A stretch of 64,000 nt of DNA, taken from positions 40,669 to 104,668 of the IMG/VR virus record IMGVR_UViG_3300037459_000160; one strand, given 5' to 3'. The stretch comes from a virus. A program made the position numbers and the translations under genes. Below are positions 35,824 through 44,684 of the stretch, piece after piece. Each line of letters opens with the position of its first letter. Within the stretch, counting starts at the first letter, position 1. The notes below the pieces were generated by a model, which saw only the letters and a list, made by a program, of their open reading frames with translations, was not told the origin of the DNA and did not search any database.

Positions 35824-36388
35824 ACTTTTGCAGCATTTGACAATTCCTCGCGTTCATTGGGATGCGAGACTTGCCGAGATTCCGGGCACTTGCCCGCATT
35901 TGCCTAGTGTTACCGATTGGGTTGAGAACGTAGCGACCCGAGTTAATCAGCCCTTTGGTTTGTTACTACTGGGTGAGCCCTCAATGGGTAAATCGGCGAT
36001 TGCGGCTATCTGCTTAAAGGCGGCAGCCTCACGGGGAATTTTCGGGTATTGGGTTAATCATCGGCAATTGCCGGCCCAACGAATTAACAATCAACCTTTT
36101 GACGAAAACCAAACCATTTGGGAAAGGGCTTGTTCGGTTCCCCTCTTGATAATTGATGAGGTACAACTTATTCGCGAAGCGTACACCGAACAAATCCTTG
36201 AGGAATTGGTAAGGATTCGGATTGATGAAAGACTTTGCACGATTTTAACAAGCAATCACTCACCCGATGATTTCAAAACCAAATGGCCGACGTTGTTTGC
36301 CGCGTTGGATGAGGCCGTAAAAATCGTTGTTGTTCGTGGCCATAACTTTCGTAAGGAAATCGCAAAGGAAATCAAGGAACTTAAGTAA
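35810..36388 (+). CDS. DnaC-like helicase loader (AAA+ ATPase)
   Basis: A 192-residue AAA+ protein; GGGAGG precedes ATG 35810, which overlaps the upstream stop. Walker A is GEPSMGKSA (about residue 48), Walker B is LLIIDEVQL, and TSNHSP fits sensor 1. Short length and position between an initiator-like protein and a DnaB-like helicase identify it as the loader that places the helicase on melted DNA. Confidence 0.75.
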   Translation: MNTNKLLQHLTIPRVHWDARLAEIPGTCPHLPSVTDWVENVATRVNQPFGLLLLGEPSMGKSAIAAICLKAAASRGIFGYWVNHRQLPAQRINNQPFDENQTIWERACSVPLLIIDEVQLIREAYTEQILEELVRIRIDERLCTILTSNHSPDDFKTKWPTLFAALDEAVKIVVVRGHNFRKEIAKEIKELK

Positions 36389-37645
36389 ATGGATTTGTTG
36401 GGCAAGAGGCTCGTACGTTCGTTGACAGTTGAGCACGACCTTTCGGCATTGACGCGGGCCGGGGTTACCGAGGCCGATATTTTTGATGATGGCCGGGTTG
36501 CCTTTGACTGGATGCTTGGCTTTGTCCGATCAACCGGCAATTGGCCGACAGGAAAACAGGTTGAGGAAAATACAAAAGTTGAGTTGCCCGATGTTCTTGA
36601 CAAATTGGAATACGTTACTGATTTGGTAAGGAAACGGAGCCTTGCCAAGCAAATCGAGCAAACCCTAACTAGCGGCGTATTAACGAATCTTGAAAATCGT
36701 AATCCCGATGAGGCTTTAAGGCTTGCGGGGGAAATGGTTCAAAGATTACGACCGAGAACCAAAGCGGCCCGAGTTAGCCGGTATCGTGAGGGCGGATTGG
36801 CCCGAGTTGAGGCGTATCGCGAGTTGCGGGCACAAGGCGGTCTGTTAGGGCTCCCGACTCCTTGGAAAACATTAAATGAGGCAATTCAAGGATGGGTAAA
36901 CGGTACGTTTAATGTGATAACCGCGATGCAAAGTACCGGCAAAACTTGGATTTGTTGCGTTATTGCCGAACATGCGTTGAGTCTCGGGGCCAAGGTTTTG
37001 TTCATTACTTTGGAAATGGCAACCGCCCGAGTTGAACGGCGGATTGATGCGTTGAGGCACAAAATACCGTGGGATGAATTGAGGGACACAACTATTGATC
37101 TTTTTGGCGAATTGCGTTGGGAGGGTTTGGCCATAAACGATATCCATGGCAAAGGCGATATTTTGATTGCTGATAAGCAACTTGTAAAATACGTGAGCGA
37201 TGCAACAGCCCTTGTGATGGATTATAAACCCGATTTGATTGTGATTGATGGGGGTTACCGATTTCAAACAAAGGGGGGCTCCCCGGGGGCGTGGGAATCA
37301 ACGGTTGCGATCGTTAATGAGTTGCAAGATACGAGCGAGGCAACCGGTATACCTTGGGTCGTTACGACGCAACAGGGCGAGGGCGGGGATAAACTCGATA
37401 ATCAAAAACGGGCGTACAAAGTGCGGTACGGCAAAGAATGGGTAATCAATCCCGATAATGTAATTGAGGCTTTTCAAGACGGCGACTTGAGATTACTTGG
37501 GCAAATGGAATTGCGGACCCTTAAGATACGCGAGGCAGCGGGCGAGCGAGATTCCGAGGGGTTCCGAATTTTTTGGGATCACAAGAATATGAGCTTTGGG
37601 GAAGTGCCCCCGATGACCGATGCGAGCGTTGGAGTTTCCTACTAA
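36389..37645 (+). CDS. DnaB-like replicative helicase
   Basis: A 418-residue RecA-fold helicase. An N-terminal helical domain of about 130 residues is followed by GLPTPWKTLNEAIQGW, Walker A AMQSTGKTW (Ala in place of the first Gly, as in many DnaB proteins), FITLEMATARVERR, and Walker B LIVIDGG. The motif VVTTQQGEGG fits DnaB motif H3. It abuts the loader gene. It presumably forms the hexamer that unwinds phage DNA. Confidence 0.8.
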   Translation: MDLLGKRLVRSLTVEHDLSALTRAGVTEADIFDDGRVAFDWMLGFVRSTGNWPTGKQVEENTKVELPDVLDKLEYVTDLVRKRSLAKQIEQTLTSGVLTNLENRNPDEALRLAGEMVQRLRPRTKAARVSRYREGGLARVEAYRELRAQGGLLGLPTPWKTLNEAIQGWVNGTFNVITAMQSTGKTWICCVIAEHALSLGAKVLFITLEMATARVERRIDALRHKIPWDELRDTTIDLFGELRWEGLAINDIHGKGDILIADKQLVKYVSDATALVMDYKPDLIVIDGGYRFQTKGGSPGAWESTVAIVNELQDTSEATGIPWVVTTQQGEGGDKLDNQKRAYKVRYGKEWVINPDNVIEAFQDGDLRLLGQMELRTLKIREAAGERDSEGFRIFWDHKNMSFGEVPPMTDASVGVSY

Positions 37646-38004
37646 TGCTTGAGGCTTTGAAAACGTGGGCCAATACCGGGGCGTATGATGATGCCGAACC
37701 TTTGCAAATTCAACGGTTAAGGCTTGAGGATGGGGATACGGTAATTTTGCGGGTGCCGGGCAACGTGAGTCAATTGAGACAAAAGAATTTTACTAAGGTT
37801 GGGAACCAACTTCACGAATTGTTAGGTTGCCCGGTTCTCATAATTCAGAATGATATTGACATTTCAAGAATTACCCGAGAGCAAAGGAAAGTGATACATG
37901 AGGCCCTCGGATCAAATACGACGGGCCCTAAACTCGCCCAAGGAATCAAAACCTTTAATCAAGCCCTCGGAAACTTTAAGGCATCTTATGGGGGCAGAAA
38001 ATGA
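37645..38004 (+). CDS. Small protein, function unknown
   Basis: A 119-residue protein; ATG 37645 overlaps the helicase stop (taATG). Residues 30-75 are beta-rich (DTVILRVPGNVSQL, CPVLIIQNDIDIS); the remainder is polar and basic at the end. It is co-transcribed with helicase and primase. No family recognised. Confidence 0.5.
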   Translation: MLEALKTWANTGAYDDAEPLQIQRLRLEDGDTVILRVPGNVSQLRQKNFTKVGNQLHELLGCPVLIIQNDIDISRITREQRKVIHEALGSNTTGPKLAQGIKTFNQALGNFKASYGGRK

Positions 38005-38317
38005 GTTACCCGTTGGGGCACACAATGAGGGTGGTTGTATTGTTCGGCGTTTGGGTGACGCAAAGGTAAGGCAAAGAGTCTACAAAGCGAATCAACCAAA
38101 AGATAGGGCAATAATTCGCCGACTTGTGTTGAGGCATACGGACGGGCCGACGAAACACCCGGCGAGTTTAGGGTTGGCGGCTTACGGCAAGGGAATGCCC
38201 GAGGCTGCGAACCCGTTTAATCAATCAACTGATTTTGAAACGTGGTTGGATTGGTTTGCGGGTTGGCATTATGCGAGGCGAGCAGCGGGAAACCACATTG
38301 AGGGAGATTGCATTTGA
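37988..38317 (+). CDS. Protein with RMF/CrpP-like C-terminal motif
   Basis: A 109-residue protein; ATG 37988 has AAGG 7 bases upstream and overlaps the preceding gene by 17 bases (an upstream ATG at 37898 would overlap by 107). The C-terminal ~50 residues, AAYGKGMPEAANPFNQST..WLDWFAGWHYAR, follow the ribosome modulation factor / CrpP pattern 'A...G......NPF....W..GW..A'. RMF dimerises ribosomes in stationary phase; phage copies are of unknown use. The N-terminal 55 residues are basic and not recognised. Confidence 0.5.
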   Translation: MGAENELPVGAHNEGGCIVRRLGDAKVRQRVYKANQPKDRAIIRRLVLRHTDGPTKHPASLGLAAYGKGMPEAANPFNQSTDFETWLDWFAGWHYARRAAGNHIEGDCI

Positions 38318-38538
38318 TGATGTATTGCTTGAGGATGGCTGAAATAATGGCAGAGTTAAAGGTGTTGGCGGAAGAGAACCTTAACACACTTAAACAAAAC
38401 CGATTCAAAGATCCCGAGGATAGTATACGTATGCATGGAAGGATAGACCGTATCAATGAACTCATGAAGTCCATGAACCACGCTTGGGAATATATCCCCG
38501 GTGAGTGGGATGATGAGAAGAAACGGCACAACAAGTGA
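38317..38538 (+). CDS. Small helical protein, function unknown
   Basis: A 73-residue, mostly helical protein (MAELKVLAEENLNTLKQNRF, GRIDRINELMKSMNHA). Its ATG overlaps the preceding stop (tgATG) and GGGAGA lies upstream. Sits between the RMF-like gene and primase. No family recognised. Confidence 0.5.
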   Translation: MMYCLRMAEIMAELKVLAEENLNTLKQNRFKDPEDSIRMHGRIDRINELMKSMNHAWEYIPGEWDDEKKRHNK

Positions 38539-38544
38539 TTTCAC

Positions 38545-39534
38545 ATGCACTTTGACCAACTCAAAATTGTGCTGGCAAAGCTCGGCGTTAATACCGAGAA
38601 CCTTTATCCTAGCTCGCCCGAGCAAGTGCAAATTTGTTGTCCTCTCGCCCCGTGGTTGCATAAATCCAAAACGGACAAACACCCGAGTTTGTCAATTAAA
38701 TTCGGGGAGCCCCCGACGTTGTACAAATGTTTCGCGTGCCATGAGGGCGGTAAACTTTGGCAACTTGTTGATTCGTACGGGTACCTCGCCAAAAAGCCAG
38801 CGTTGCGGCAACTCGCGGGAACCCTCGCGGCAACCGATGAGCCAAGCATTACCTCGCGGTTGGAAACTATTGCCGAGAGTTTCGACGAATGGGTATTTGA
38901 AAAAGGGCGTACCATACCAAGCCGTTTACACGATTCGATTCTTAATAACTTTCCCCCGGCGTGGGGATTTCCCCGAGCCCGAACTTATTTGCAACGGCGA
39001 CGGGTTACGCTTGAAATGAGCGAGTATTGGGATTTGAGATACGATCCTAAAAACGCTCGTATCATGTTTCCGGTTCGCAATAGGGAAGGCGATTTAATCG
39101 GCGGGGTTGGGCGAACAACGTTGCCCGGTTTTGAGCCTAGGTATTTTAATTATTTTGGTTTCTCGGCCGCAAGTACCCTTGGCGGTGTTAGTCACTTTGC
39201 CCCGTCCCTTAGGATTGGCGTTGCCGAGGGGTTTTTTGACTTGATCAATTGCCATGCGTGGGCCCGTTCGCATGGCATTGATTTATCGTGTACGTGGAAA
39301 GCGGAAACCTCGCCCGAGCAATGCGAGCTTTTGTTGTCGTACGATCGGCCTTTGATTTACTTCTACGATTTTGATGAGGCGGGCAACAAAGGTTGGGCGA
39401 AAGCAAAACAGGCAATGAGTAAAGTTGCGTTTGGAATGAGGCGGGCAAAATGGCAAAACGATTCCCTTGACTTAGGCGGCATGGATCAACTAGAATTTGG
39501 GCTCGCGGTTTCGGCTGCAAAATTGGGCTCGTAA
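38545..39534 (+). CDS. DnaG-type primase (zinc finger plus TOPRIM)
   Basis: A 329-residue protein. The zinc-binding region shows CCPLAPWLH..KHPSLSI and YKCFACHEGGKLWQL (CxxC/H type) in residues about 30-75. The middle has RIMFPVRNREGDLIGGVGRT, the DnaG core basic segment, and the TOPRIM domain has VAEGFFDLINC and YFYDFDEAGNKGW, with the acidic residues that bind metal. It makes RNA primers with the adjacent DnaB-like helicase. It lacks the usual long C-terminal helicase-binding domain, so it is a compact form. Confidence 0.75.
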   Translation: MHFDQLKIVLAKLGVNTENLYPSSPEQVQICCPLAPWLHKSKTDKHPSLSIKFGEPPTLYKCFACHEGGKLWQLVDSYGYLAKKPALRQLAGTLAATDEPSITSRLETIAESFDEWVFEKGRTIPSRLHDSILNNFPPAWGFPRARTYLQRRRVTLEMSEYWDLRYDPKNARIMFPVRNREGDLIGGVGRTTLPGFEPRYFNYFGFSAASTLGGVSHFAPSLRIGVAEGFFDLINCHAWARSHGIDLSCTWKAETSPEQCELLLSYDRPLIYFYDFDEAGNKGWAKAKQAMSKVAFGMRRAKWQNDSLDLGGMDQLEFGLAVSAAKLGS

Positions 39535-39577
39535 CGAGCATTGTAACCCCATAGTATCTTTTGGAAAGGCTAGTATT

Positions 39578-40636
39578 ATGACAGACGCGATACCCCCGTG
39601 GGCACAATCGGAAACGCCAGCACAACAGCCGGCAGCACAACAACCGGCACAACAGCCGGCACAACAGCCCGTCCCGGCTCCTCAACAGCCGGCACAAGCC
39701 CCGCCCGTTACTAATCCGGCGACAACAGGGCCCATTAACCCGGCTCCACAAGTGGCCCCACAAGCGGTAGCCCCGACAACGGTTGCCACACAACCGGCCC
39801 CGGCTTTCCAACCCCCCGCCAATCCAGCCGTACAAGCCGCCCCGCCCGCCGTGGCGGCTCCCGCGACGGTTGCCCCGGTGCAAACGGCTCCCGCCAATCC
39901 GGCCCCGCAAATGGTTGCACAAGCGGCCCCGGCAGCGGCCCCGCCCATACATCCGGCTGAGAGCTTTCTTGGCCCCGGTGGACTCGGGGGAGATTTGGAA
40001 CAAGACCCAAGCACGGGAGGGGGCAGCGGCATACGGTTATGGTTGCCCAAGTCAACCGCCCGGTACATCGTTTTCCTTACGGAAGGCGATAAAGCCCCGT
40101 TGTTATGGGAACACCAAGTTAAGCTCGGCGAGGGGCAAGGGAAGTTTCAAAATTGGATTTCGTGTTTACAGCCCCTCGGTGTCGCTTGCCCAATGTGTCA
40201 ATTCGCTGAAAGCCACGATGGGACATATCGCCGATACAAAGGCGTTGTGTTTACCATTGTGGATTGCAATGAGTACACCGACAAGGCCGGCGTTAAGCAA
40301 TCAATGCAACGCAAATTGTTGGTTGCCAAGAAAGGCGTTGCCGAGCGGCTCAAACTTCGGTATCAATCTTGCCTTGAGAGGGGGCACGGCTTGCGGGGTG
40401 CGATGTTCAAAGTACACCGAACTAACGACGCGAAAAGCTCGGCCGTTGGCGATGATTTTGAGTATCATTCCAACATTGACTTAAACAGTTTGCCGGAATC
40501 TCAAGAGCTTGATTACGCCGAATTGTTATCACCGAGTGTTGACAAAATGAACGCTTGGGTTCATCGGATTACGCAAGAACTTGGCGGGGGCGTTGCCCCA
40601 ACAGGGGGAGCGACGGGCCCCGGTGTACAGTATTGA
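39578..40636 (+). CDS. Single-stranded DNA-binding protein (T4 gp32-like group)
   Basis: A 352-residue protein; ATG 39578 follows GGAAAGG. Residues about 8-130 are almost entirely Pro/Ala/Gln repeats, disordered. The core (about 150-330) reads IRLWLPKSTARYIVFLTEGD, WISCLQPLGVACPMC, VFTIVDCNEYTDK and GAMFKVHRTNDAKSSAVGDDF, the pattern of phage ssDNA-binding proteins with a zinc-type CPMC. In T4 the disordered tail is C-terminal and recruits partners; here the disordered part is N-terminal. Followed by a 16-bp site and a terminator-like hairpin. Confidence 0.65.
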   Translation: MTDAIPPWAQSETPAQQPAAQQPAQQPAQQPVPAPQQPAQAPPVTNPATTGPINPAPQVAPQAVAPTTVATQPAPAFQPPANPAVQAAPPAVAAPATVAPVQTAPANPAPQMVAQAAPAAAPPIHPAESFLGPGGLGGDLEQDPSTGGGSGIRLWLPKSTARYIVFLTEGDKAPLLWEHQVKLGEGQGKFQNWISCLQPLGVACPMCQFAESHDGTYRRYKGVVFTIVDCNEYTDKAGVKQSMQRKLLVAKKGVAERLKLRYQSCLERGHGLRGAMFKVHRTNDAKSSAVGDDFEYHSNIDLNSLPESQELDYAELLSPSVDKMNAWVHRITQELGGGVAPTGGATGPGVQY

Positions 40637-40657
40637 CCGCCTGGCTATGGACGCGGG

Positions 40658-40701
40658 CCCCGAGGTTCCTGGTTGTGAAACCGGGTTCACTCGGGGTTTT
40701 T
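40658..40701 (+). terminator. Terminator-like hairpin enclosing a 16-bp site
   Basis: Outer arms CCCCGA (40658-40663) and TCGGGG (40691-40696) flank a loop that holds the 16-bp near-palindrome, whose own arms can form an inner stem; TTTTT follows. The site thus lies inside a potential terminator just upstream of the polymerase gene. Confidence 0.45.
40675..40690 (+). promoter_or_regulatory. 16-bp near-palindromic site, copy 5
   Basis: GTGAAACCGGGTTCAC, exact match to copy 1, 31 bases before the polymerase ATG. Confidence 0.7.
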
Positions 40702-40720
40702 AACCTTTGAGGGGGCGTTA

Positions 40721-42634
40721 ATGCTTTCGGCGTTGCAACTCTTGCATAATGAGCCCGTCTTATCTCAACGCTCAACAGAATTCGTTTTGCGGGCAAAGGC
40801 AACGGGCTCGTATGCGTTTGACGTTGAACACCCGCCCGAGTTAACCGCCAGTGGGCCAAATTTCAGGTTAGCCGGTTGTGGGTTTGCAACTGATGGAATC
40901 CTATTTTATGAAACCGATGTAAGGCAAATCGAGGCGATTTGTAAAGCTCTTTTCCCGTTGCACCTTGACGCGGTTGCATATAACGGGAAATACGATTTGA
41001 AATGTCTAACGGCGGTCGAGCTTATCTCGCCTTACGAATATCCGCGTTGTCTTTGCGATCCGATGGTTGCCGTAAATCTGCTAGATGATAACCGGCACAA
41101 AAACGAGATGGGCCTAAAGGTTGTTGTTTGGGATGAATTCGGCCACGAAATGAAACACTTTGAGGAATCTTGGGAACACGGGGAACATTCAAACGAATTT
41201 CGGCTCTATGCCGAGGACGATGTAAGGCAGGAGTTACGGCTTTGGTTACACCTTAAACCGAAACTCGTGGCTGAGAGCCTTGACAAGTTATTTCATAAAA
41301 TTTTAATGCCCGTAACTTCGGTTTTTGCTGATTTGGAAATGTTCGGCGTTGGTTGGTCGATTGCGGGAGCCCGAAAGCTATTGCGAGGGTTTCAAGAACT
41401 TAGGCGAAATACCGAGCAAGAGATTTACAACGAAATCGGCGAGCTTAACTTAAATTCGGGGGATCAAATAGCCAAGAGGCTTTTTAACGAATTGGGGTAT
41501 TCAACGGCTGGGCTCGAAATGACTGATAGTAAGCACCGAGTTAAGACCGATGCTAGCTCGATGGAAAAGCTCGCGAACCGTTACCCGATATGTAAAAAAA
41601 TCGTAACGTATCGTACGGCAACGAAAATGATTAACACTTACATCGAGCCCCTTACGCGGAAAGCTCTTGCTGATCCAAAGGGTAGAATTCACCCTACTGT
41701 TTGGATCGTATCGGCAACCGGGCGAACAAGGATGGAAAACCCGAATTTCCAAAATATTCCGGTTTGGTTAATCCTACGTCCCGAATTTGCCCACTTAAAC
41801 ATTAGGAACAACGTTATCCCGGCTCCCGGTATGGCGTTGATTGTCGCGGACTTATCGCAGATTGAATTGAGGATATGCGGGCACATTACACAAGACCCGA
41901 TGTTTCTAAAAGCGTTTAGGGATTGGCGATGCGGGGGTTGCCTCAACAAAGGCTCGGAATCAAAAATCCTTTTACATGCGTGCCCGGTTTGTGGCAATCC
42001 CGAGGATGAGGATTTTTTGAAGGGGAAGAATGAAACGGGATTTTTTCACGGTAAGGATATGCACCAACAAACGTTTGATTTGGTGCCGGCGACGGGCAGC
42101 CGACAAGGAGCGAAAACGGCGAATTTTGCGGTTATCTATTTGGCAACAGCCGCCCGGCTCAATTATGAGTATCCTGAGTTGAGCCGGCGACAATGGCAAG
42201 AGGTAATAAATCAATTCATGCGAACGTATGAGGGCATTCATACTTGGCATTTGCGAATGAAAAGGCAAATGTACGACACCGGTGTTTGTCGCGATGTATT
42301 CGGCCGCAAGCGTCGAATTCTCAAACGCGACATACACGCTAATGCGAAACACGCGGCCAATATGTTTGTCAACTTCCCGGTTCAAAGCTCGGCTTGTGCG
42401 TTGATCGAATTGATTATGAGCAATTTGCGGGAACATTGGATGCAATCGCGGGATTGGTTGAGAACAATTTTTATGTCAAATTTTGTTCACGACGAAATTG
42501 TATTTGAGTGCCCGATTGATTTGGTAGATAGATACGTCCCGACGATTCGTACGTTTATGGAAAATTGCGTTCCTTTTTCGGTACCGATTCGCACCGATAT
42601 ACAAGTTGTTGACAAGTGGGGGGCCGCAAAGTAA
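40721..42634 (+). CDS. DNA polymerase, family A
   Basis: A 637-residue polymerase with a complete 3'-5' exonuclease: SYAFDVEHPP (ExoI DxE), AVAYNGKYDLKCL (ExoII) and YAEDDVRQE (ExoIII). Palm motif A is VADLSQIELRIC (about 375-385), O-helix motif B is RQGAKTANFAVIY, and motif C is VHDEIVFE (about 589-595). The O-helix residue equivalent to E. coli 762 is Phe, but the glycines after it are Ala and Leu. Between motifs A and B there is a CGGC...CPVC insertion (about 404-430) that looks like a zinc finger. No 5' nuclease domain. It is the replicative polymerase of the phage by context. Confidence 0.88.
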   Translation: MLSALQLLHNEPVLSQRSTEFVLRAKATGSYAFDVEHPPELTASGPNFRLAGCGFATDGILFYETDVRQIEAICKALFPLHLDAVAYNGKYDLKCLTAVELISPYEYPRCLCDPMVAVNLLDDNRHKNEMGLKVVVWDEFGHEMKHFEESWEHGEHSNEFRLYAEDDVRQELRLWLHLKPKLVAESLDKLFHKILMPVTSVFADLEMFGVGWSIAGARKLLRGFQELRRNTEQEIYNEIGELNLNSGDQIAKRLFNELGYSTAGLEMTDSKHRVKTDASSMEKLANRYPICKKIVTYRTATKMINTYIEPLTRKALADPKGRIHPTVWIVSATGRTRMENPNFQNIPVWLILRPEFAHLNIRNNVIPAPGMALIVADLSQIELRICGHITQDPMFLKAFRDWRCGGCLNKGSESKILLHACPVCGNPEDEDFLKGKNETGFFHGKDMHQQTFDLVPATGSRQGAKTANFAVIYLATAARLNYEYPELSRRQWQEVINQFMRTYEGIHTWHLRMKRQMYDTGVCRDVFGRKRRILKRDIHANAKHAANMFVNFPVQSSACALIELIMSNLREHWMQSRDWLRTIFMSNFVHDEIVFECPIDLVDRYVPTIRTFMENCVPFSVPIRTDIQVVDKWGAAK

Positions 42635-43977
42635 TGGCCGAGGCGATATTAAGTAACTTGATTTGGTTTCCGAAACGGTTGGTTGATTGTGAGAAGATCA
42701 CGGCCGAGCTTACCATTTTTACCGAAGCCTACCGAGGGAAGCCCCAACGTATCGACCTTTACCGCGAGACCGCAACACATATTGGAGTACCTCGCAATTG
42801 GGGGCTCAATCAAAGTTGGCTCTTGAGGGGGTTTATATTGGTTGACGAAACGGTTGCCCCGCCGATGGAATGGCCGAAGTTTGCCGGCACGTACCGAGCG
42901 GGCCAAGCCGATTCGGTTAAAGCGTTGGTTGAAGCGTTTACGCGGAAACCGGGGGCATTACTTGAGGCACATTGCGGGGCAGGGAAAACGGTAATGGGTC
43001 TCGCGATTGCTTCACACTTAAACACCCCGGCAATTGTTATCGTTCACAAAGACGATTTGGCGAGCCAATGGCATGAGGCCGCAAAATTCTTTCCGGGGTT
43101 GAAGTGCGGGCACGTACAGCAAAATCAACTTGATTATGAGGGTTGTCATTTCGTAACCGCGATGGCTCAAACGATTCATCGGCGGGCAGATAAATTCCCG
43201 CCCGAATTCTTTAAGCATTTTGGGTTGGCTATTTTTGATGAGGGGCACAGGTATCCCGCTAAGACGTTTGAGCCAATTCTTGGAATGTTCCCTGCGATAT
43301 TTCGGTTGGCGGTTTCGGCAACGTGGCGACGTAAGGACGCGGTAGAATGTATTTGGGGTTGGCATATCGGCAGCGTTGAGCATAAGACCAAGCAATACCG
43401 AGCCGTGGGGCAATATCGCCAAATCTTATGGAATACCCCGTTGAGGGATGCCGACTTTACCCGAGGCGGCAGCCTTAACACGGCGAAATACATAACGGCG
43501 ATTGCTGAGGAAGCGGCTTATAACGAATGGCTAACAAAGCAACTTATTGAAGGGGCAACAGCCGGCCGGCAAATGGCCTTGATTACCGAGAGGATTTGTC
43601 AAATCGTTGATATTCAGCAGCGGCTTAGAATACTTTCGGGCATTGAGGCCGGGATTTATGCGGGAGCGGTCAACAAAAAGAGAATTAAGAAAGCCGAGCT
43701 TGAGGCCGCCAAGACTTGCCAAATCATCCTCGCGACATATGGAAAGATGAGCGAGGGTACCGATATACCAACGCTTGATTCTTTGATTTTCGGAACCCCC
43801 CGAACCGATGTTGAACAACCGATTGGGCGTATTCAAAGACCGTTGCAAAAACGGCCGTTAATAATCGTTGACCCAATTTTTAATACCCGATACAACAAGA
43901 TACTCGGTAAGAAACGTGAAGGCGTTTACAAACAACTCGGTTTTACTAACCAATTAACGGAAGGAATTAAACAATGA
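42634..43977 (+). CDS. SF2 helicase (UvsW/RAD25-like)
   Basis: A 447-residue helicase; ATG 42634 overlaps the polymerase stop. Motifs: Walker A EAHCGAGKTVMG, Ia-type VIVHKDDLASQW, DEGH box (FDEGHRYPAK), motif III SATWRR, and motif VI GRIQRPLQK. The N-terminal ~90 residues form a UvsW-like DNA-binding segment. In T4-like systems such helicases remodel branched DNA in recombination-dependent replication, which fits the neighbouring RecA and resolvase genes. Confidence 0.75.
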   Translation: MAEAILSNLIWFPKRLVDCEKITAELTIFTEAYRGKPQRIDLYRETATHIGVPRNWGLNQSWLLRGFILVDETVAPPMEWPKFAGTYRAGQADSVKALVEAFTRKPGALLEAHCGAGKTVMGLAIASHLNTPAIVIVHKDDLASQWHEAAKFFPGLKCGHVQQNQLDYEGCHFVTAMAQTIHRRADKFPPEFFKHFGLAIFDEGHRYPAKTFEPILGMFPAIFRLAVSATWRRKDAVECIWGWHIGSVEHKTKQYRAVGQYRQILWNTPLRDADFTRGGSLNTAKYITAIAEEAAYNEWLTKQLIEGATAGRQMALITERICQIVDIQQRLRILSGIEAGIYAGAVNKKRIKKAELEAAKTCQIILATYGKMSEGTDIPTLDSLIFGTPRTDVEQPIGRIQRPLQKRPLIIVDPIFNTRYNKILGKKREGVYKQLGFTNQLTEGIKQ

Positions 43978-44684
43978 GCATTGCAGATCAATTAAGGCAG
44001 AGACTCGCCGACGATGCCAAACAGCCGGCCCCCGAGGCTCAAACCTTGCCAGATAATCCGGTAGCGGCAGCCCTTGCCCCGGCCCCCGAGGTTGCCCCAC
44101 AAGCGGCCCCGGCTCCTGCCCCGGCTCCCGAGCCCGCCCCGGCTCCCGAGGTTCTTACGGGCCAACAGGCCCCCGATGCGGCATACGAGCAAACCATGTT
44201 ACAAGAGGGCCCGGCCCCCCCGGTTCCGATCCAAGAGGCGATGCCGGCCGCTCCCGCCCCGGCACCCCCGGTAACCGGCAGCCCTGGCCCCCCGGTCCTA
44301 CCTAGCGGGGCGGGAGCCATTGCCCCGATTGCTGACGTAACCTCGGCCGTGGGGCAGCGATCTGGCTTGACGGTTTCCCGTATGTATTCCGAATCGGGAA
44401 CCCTCAAGAGCGAGGAACCCGATGAGGAAGCTATTGAAATCTCGGTTCCGGCCGCGAATGTTCCGTTGGCAACCGTGGGTTGTACCGCCAATATGACGAT
44501 CAACATGGGATCGTATGAAAGCGTAAAGTTGGGCGTTTCAATCACGCTTCCATGTTACGTTGAGGAAATCGACGGGGCGTACAAGTATGCTAAAAAACTG
44601 GTTGACTTGCGGCTTAACAAGGAAGTGCAAGACATTAAGGCATACAGAGCCCAACGGGCAACGGATCAAGGCCAAACAACATGA
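43974..44684 (+). CDS. Pro/Ala-rich protein with conserved C-terminal domain
   Basis: A 236-residue protein with ATGA overlap at both ends (SF2 helicase and RecA). Residues about 15-110 are a disordered Pro/Ala/Glu repeat. The C-terminal ~105 residues (VPLATVGCTANMTINMGSYE, VKLGVSITLPCYVEEIDGAY) resemble small phage proteins found beside RecA and SSB genes, with unknown function. May be an accessory of the recombinase. Confidence 0.5.
   Translation: MSIADQLRQRLADDAKQPAPEAQTLPDNPVAAALAPAPEVAPQAAPAPAPAPEPAPAPEVLTGQQAPDAAYEQTMLQEGPAPPVPIQEAMPAAPAPAPPVTGSPGPPVLPSGAGAIAPIADVTSAVGQRSGLTVSRMYSESGTLKSEEPDEEAIEISVPAANVPLATVGCTANMTINMGSYESVKLGVSITLPCYVEEIDGAYKYAKKLVDLRLNKEVQDIKAYRAQRATDQGQTT

Noticed and set aside
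39245-40003. 252-residue minus-strand ORF
   Set aside because: It is the complement of the Pro/Ala/Gln repeat of the SSB-like gene; low-complexity shadow.
40633-40661. Promoter TTGACC with 17-base spacer before the polymerase gene
   Set aside because: The position of the -10 is GC-only; no TATAAT-like hexamer.
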